A stretch of DNA of 64,000 nucleotides from NCBI RefSeq assembly GCF_000419605.1, contig NZ_ATTI01000001.1, positions 1,401,501 through 1,465,500 of the forward strand. The letters run 5' to 3'. Made by a program: the position numbers and the translations under genes. Below are positions 63,880-64,000 of this stretch, in pieces. How positions within the stretch are numbered: position 1 is the first letter of the stretch; every line of letters starts with the position of its first letter. A model generated the notes under the pieces. That model was given only the letters and a program-made list of their open reading frames with translations. It searched no databases and was not told the DNA's origin. Origin of the DNA: Sphingomonas phyllosphaerae 5.2. GTDB taxonomy: Bacteria > Pseudomonadota > Alphaproteobacteria > Sphingomonadales > Sphingomonadaceae.

Positions 63880-64000
63880 CAGGACTGGCTTTCTGCGGTC
63901 ATGTCACGGACGATGAGTTCGGGCGGAAACAGCAGGGCGAACGACGCTCCCTCGCCGTCACGACGGTTCGTGGCCTCGACGGACAGGCCCATGGCTTCGG
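63879..64000 (-). CDS. kdpD: KdpD-type sensor histidine kinase (partial, C-terminus only)
   Basis: Only the last 40 codons are in the window. They read EAMGLSVEATNRRDGEGASF then ALLFPPELIVRDM to the stop, the G2-box end of a HATPase_c domain and a short tail. The stop TGA shares its A with the kdpE start codon. The order kdpD-kdpE matches the standard operon. The identity rests on this context and the G2 box. Confidence 0.65.
   Translation of the reverse strand, partial: EAMGLSVEATNRRDGEGASFALLFPPELIVRDMTAESQS

Overview
The window looks like chromosomal DNA from a Sphingomonas-type alphaproteobacterium. The base composition is high-GC throughout, with strong G/C third positions. Lineage markers include a DUF4170 protein, a PopZ-type polar organiser, single-subunit-style GATAIEY Flp pilins, a PEP-CTERM protein together with exosortase-A-associated genes, and three copies of an imperfect palindromic intergenic repeat of the kind common in sphingomonads. 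I see no insertion sequence, prophage, CRISPR array or rRNA. One RNA gene (tRNA-Cys) and one riboswitch (cobalamin) are present.

Layout. 0-2 kb: the end of a DUF4170 gene and a four-gene leftward operon of small membrane or envelope proteins. 2-11.6 kb: a housekeeping block with eno, ftsB, a serine hydrolase, aroB-aroK (leftward), then a rightward run with a 45-residue membrane peptide, a secreted Pro-rich protein, xerD and accA, followed by two Flp pilin genes (leftward) and mutT. 11.6-14.4 kb: a cobalamin riboswitch driving a btuF-btuC-btuD-type ABC importer. 14.5-18.1 kb: three glycosyltransferases in +/-/+ orientation. 18.1-23.4 kb: tRNA-Cys, a PCMT-like protein, TolC, PopZ and a secreted S9 peptidase. 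23.4-28.4 kb: valS, a small helical protein and a LOV (blue-light) hybrid histidine kinase.

28.5-38.8 kb: metabolic and mostly exported enzymes. These are a 3-hydroxyacyl-CoA dehydrogenase, two overlapping DUF1176 genes, an S10 carboxypeptidase, agmatine deiminase, an M28 peptidase, a MetX-like hydrolase and a GH130-type glycosidase. 39-46.6 kb: signalling and envelope genes, with a CheW/MCP pair, a NarL-type two-component pair, a DsbA-like protein and a cation-efflux transporter. 46.7-50.5 kb: a formate/nitrite transporter, an M17 aminopeptidase and trxB. 50.7-56.3 kb: an acyl carrier protein divergent from an acyl-CoA ligase and a PLP decarboxylase of the exosortase-A-associated type, then a diguanylate cyclase and a PEP-CTERM protein. 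56.3-64 kb: an alpha/beta hydrolase, MarR, a ROK sugar kinase, an SdhL-type shikimate-dehydrogenase-like enzyme, dinB, a second chemoreceptor, kdpE and the end of kdpD.

How it fits together. Most of the window is core chromosome with short operons, often joined by 4-bp ATGA/GTGA overlaps. The least ordinary parts are the exosortase-A-associated genes close to a PEP-CTERM substrate but without the exosortase itself in the window, the LOV kinase, the divergent paralogues of textbook enzymes (PCMT-like, SdhL) and the dispersed palindromic repeats.
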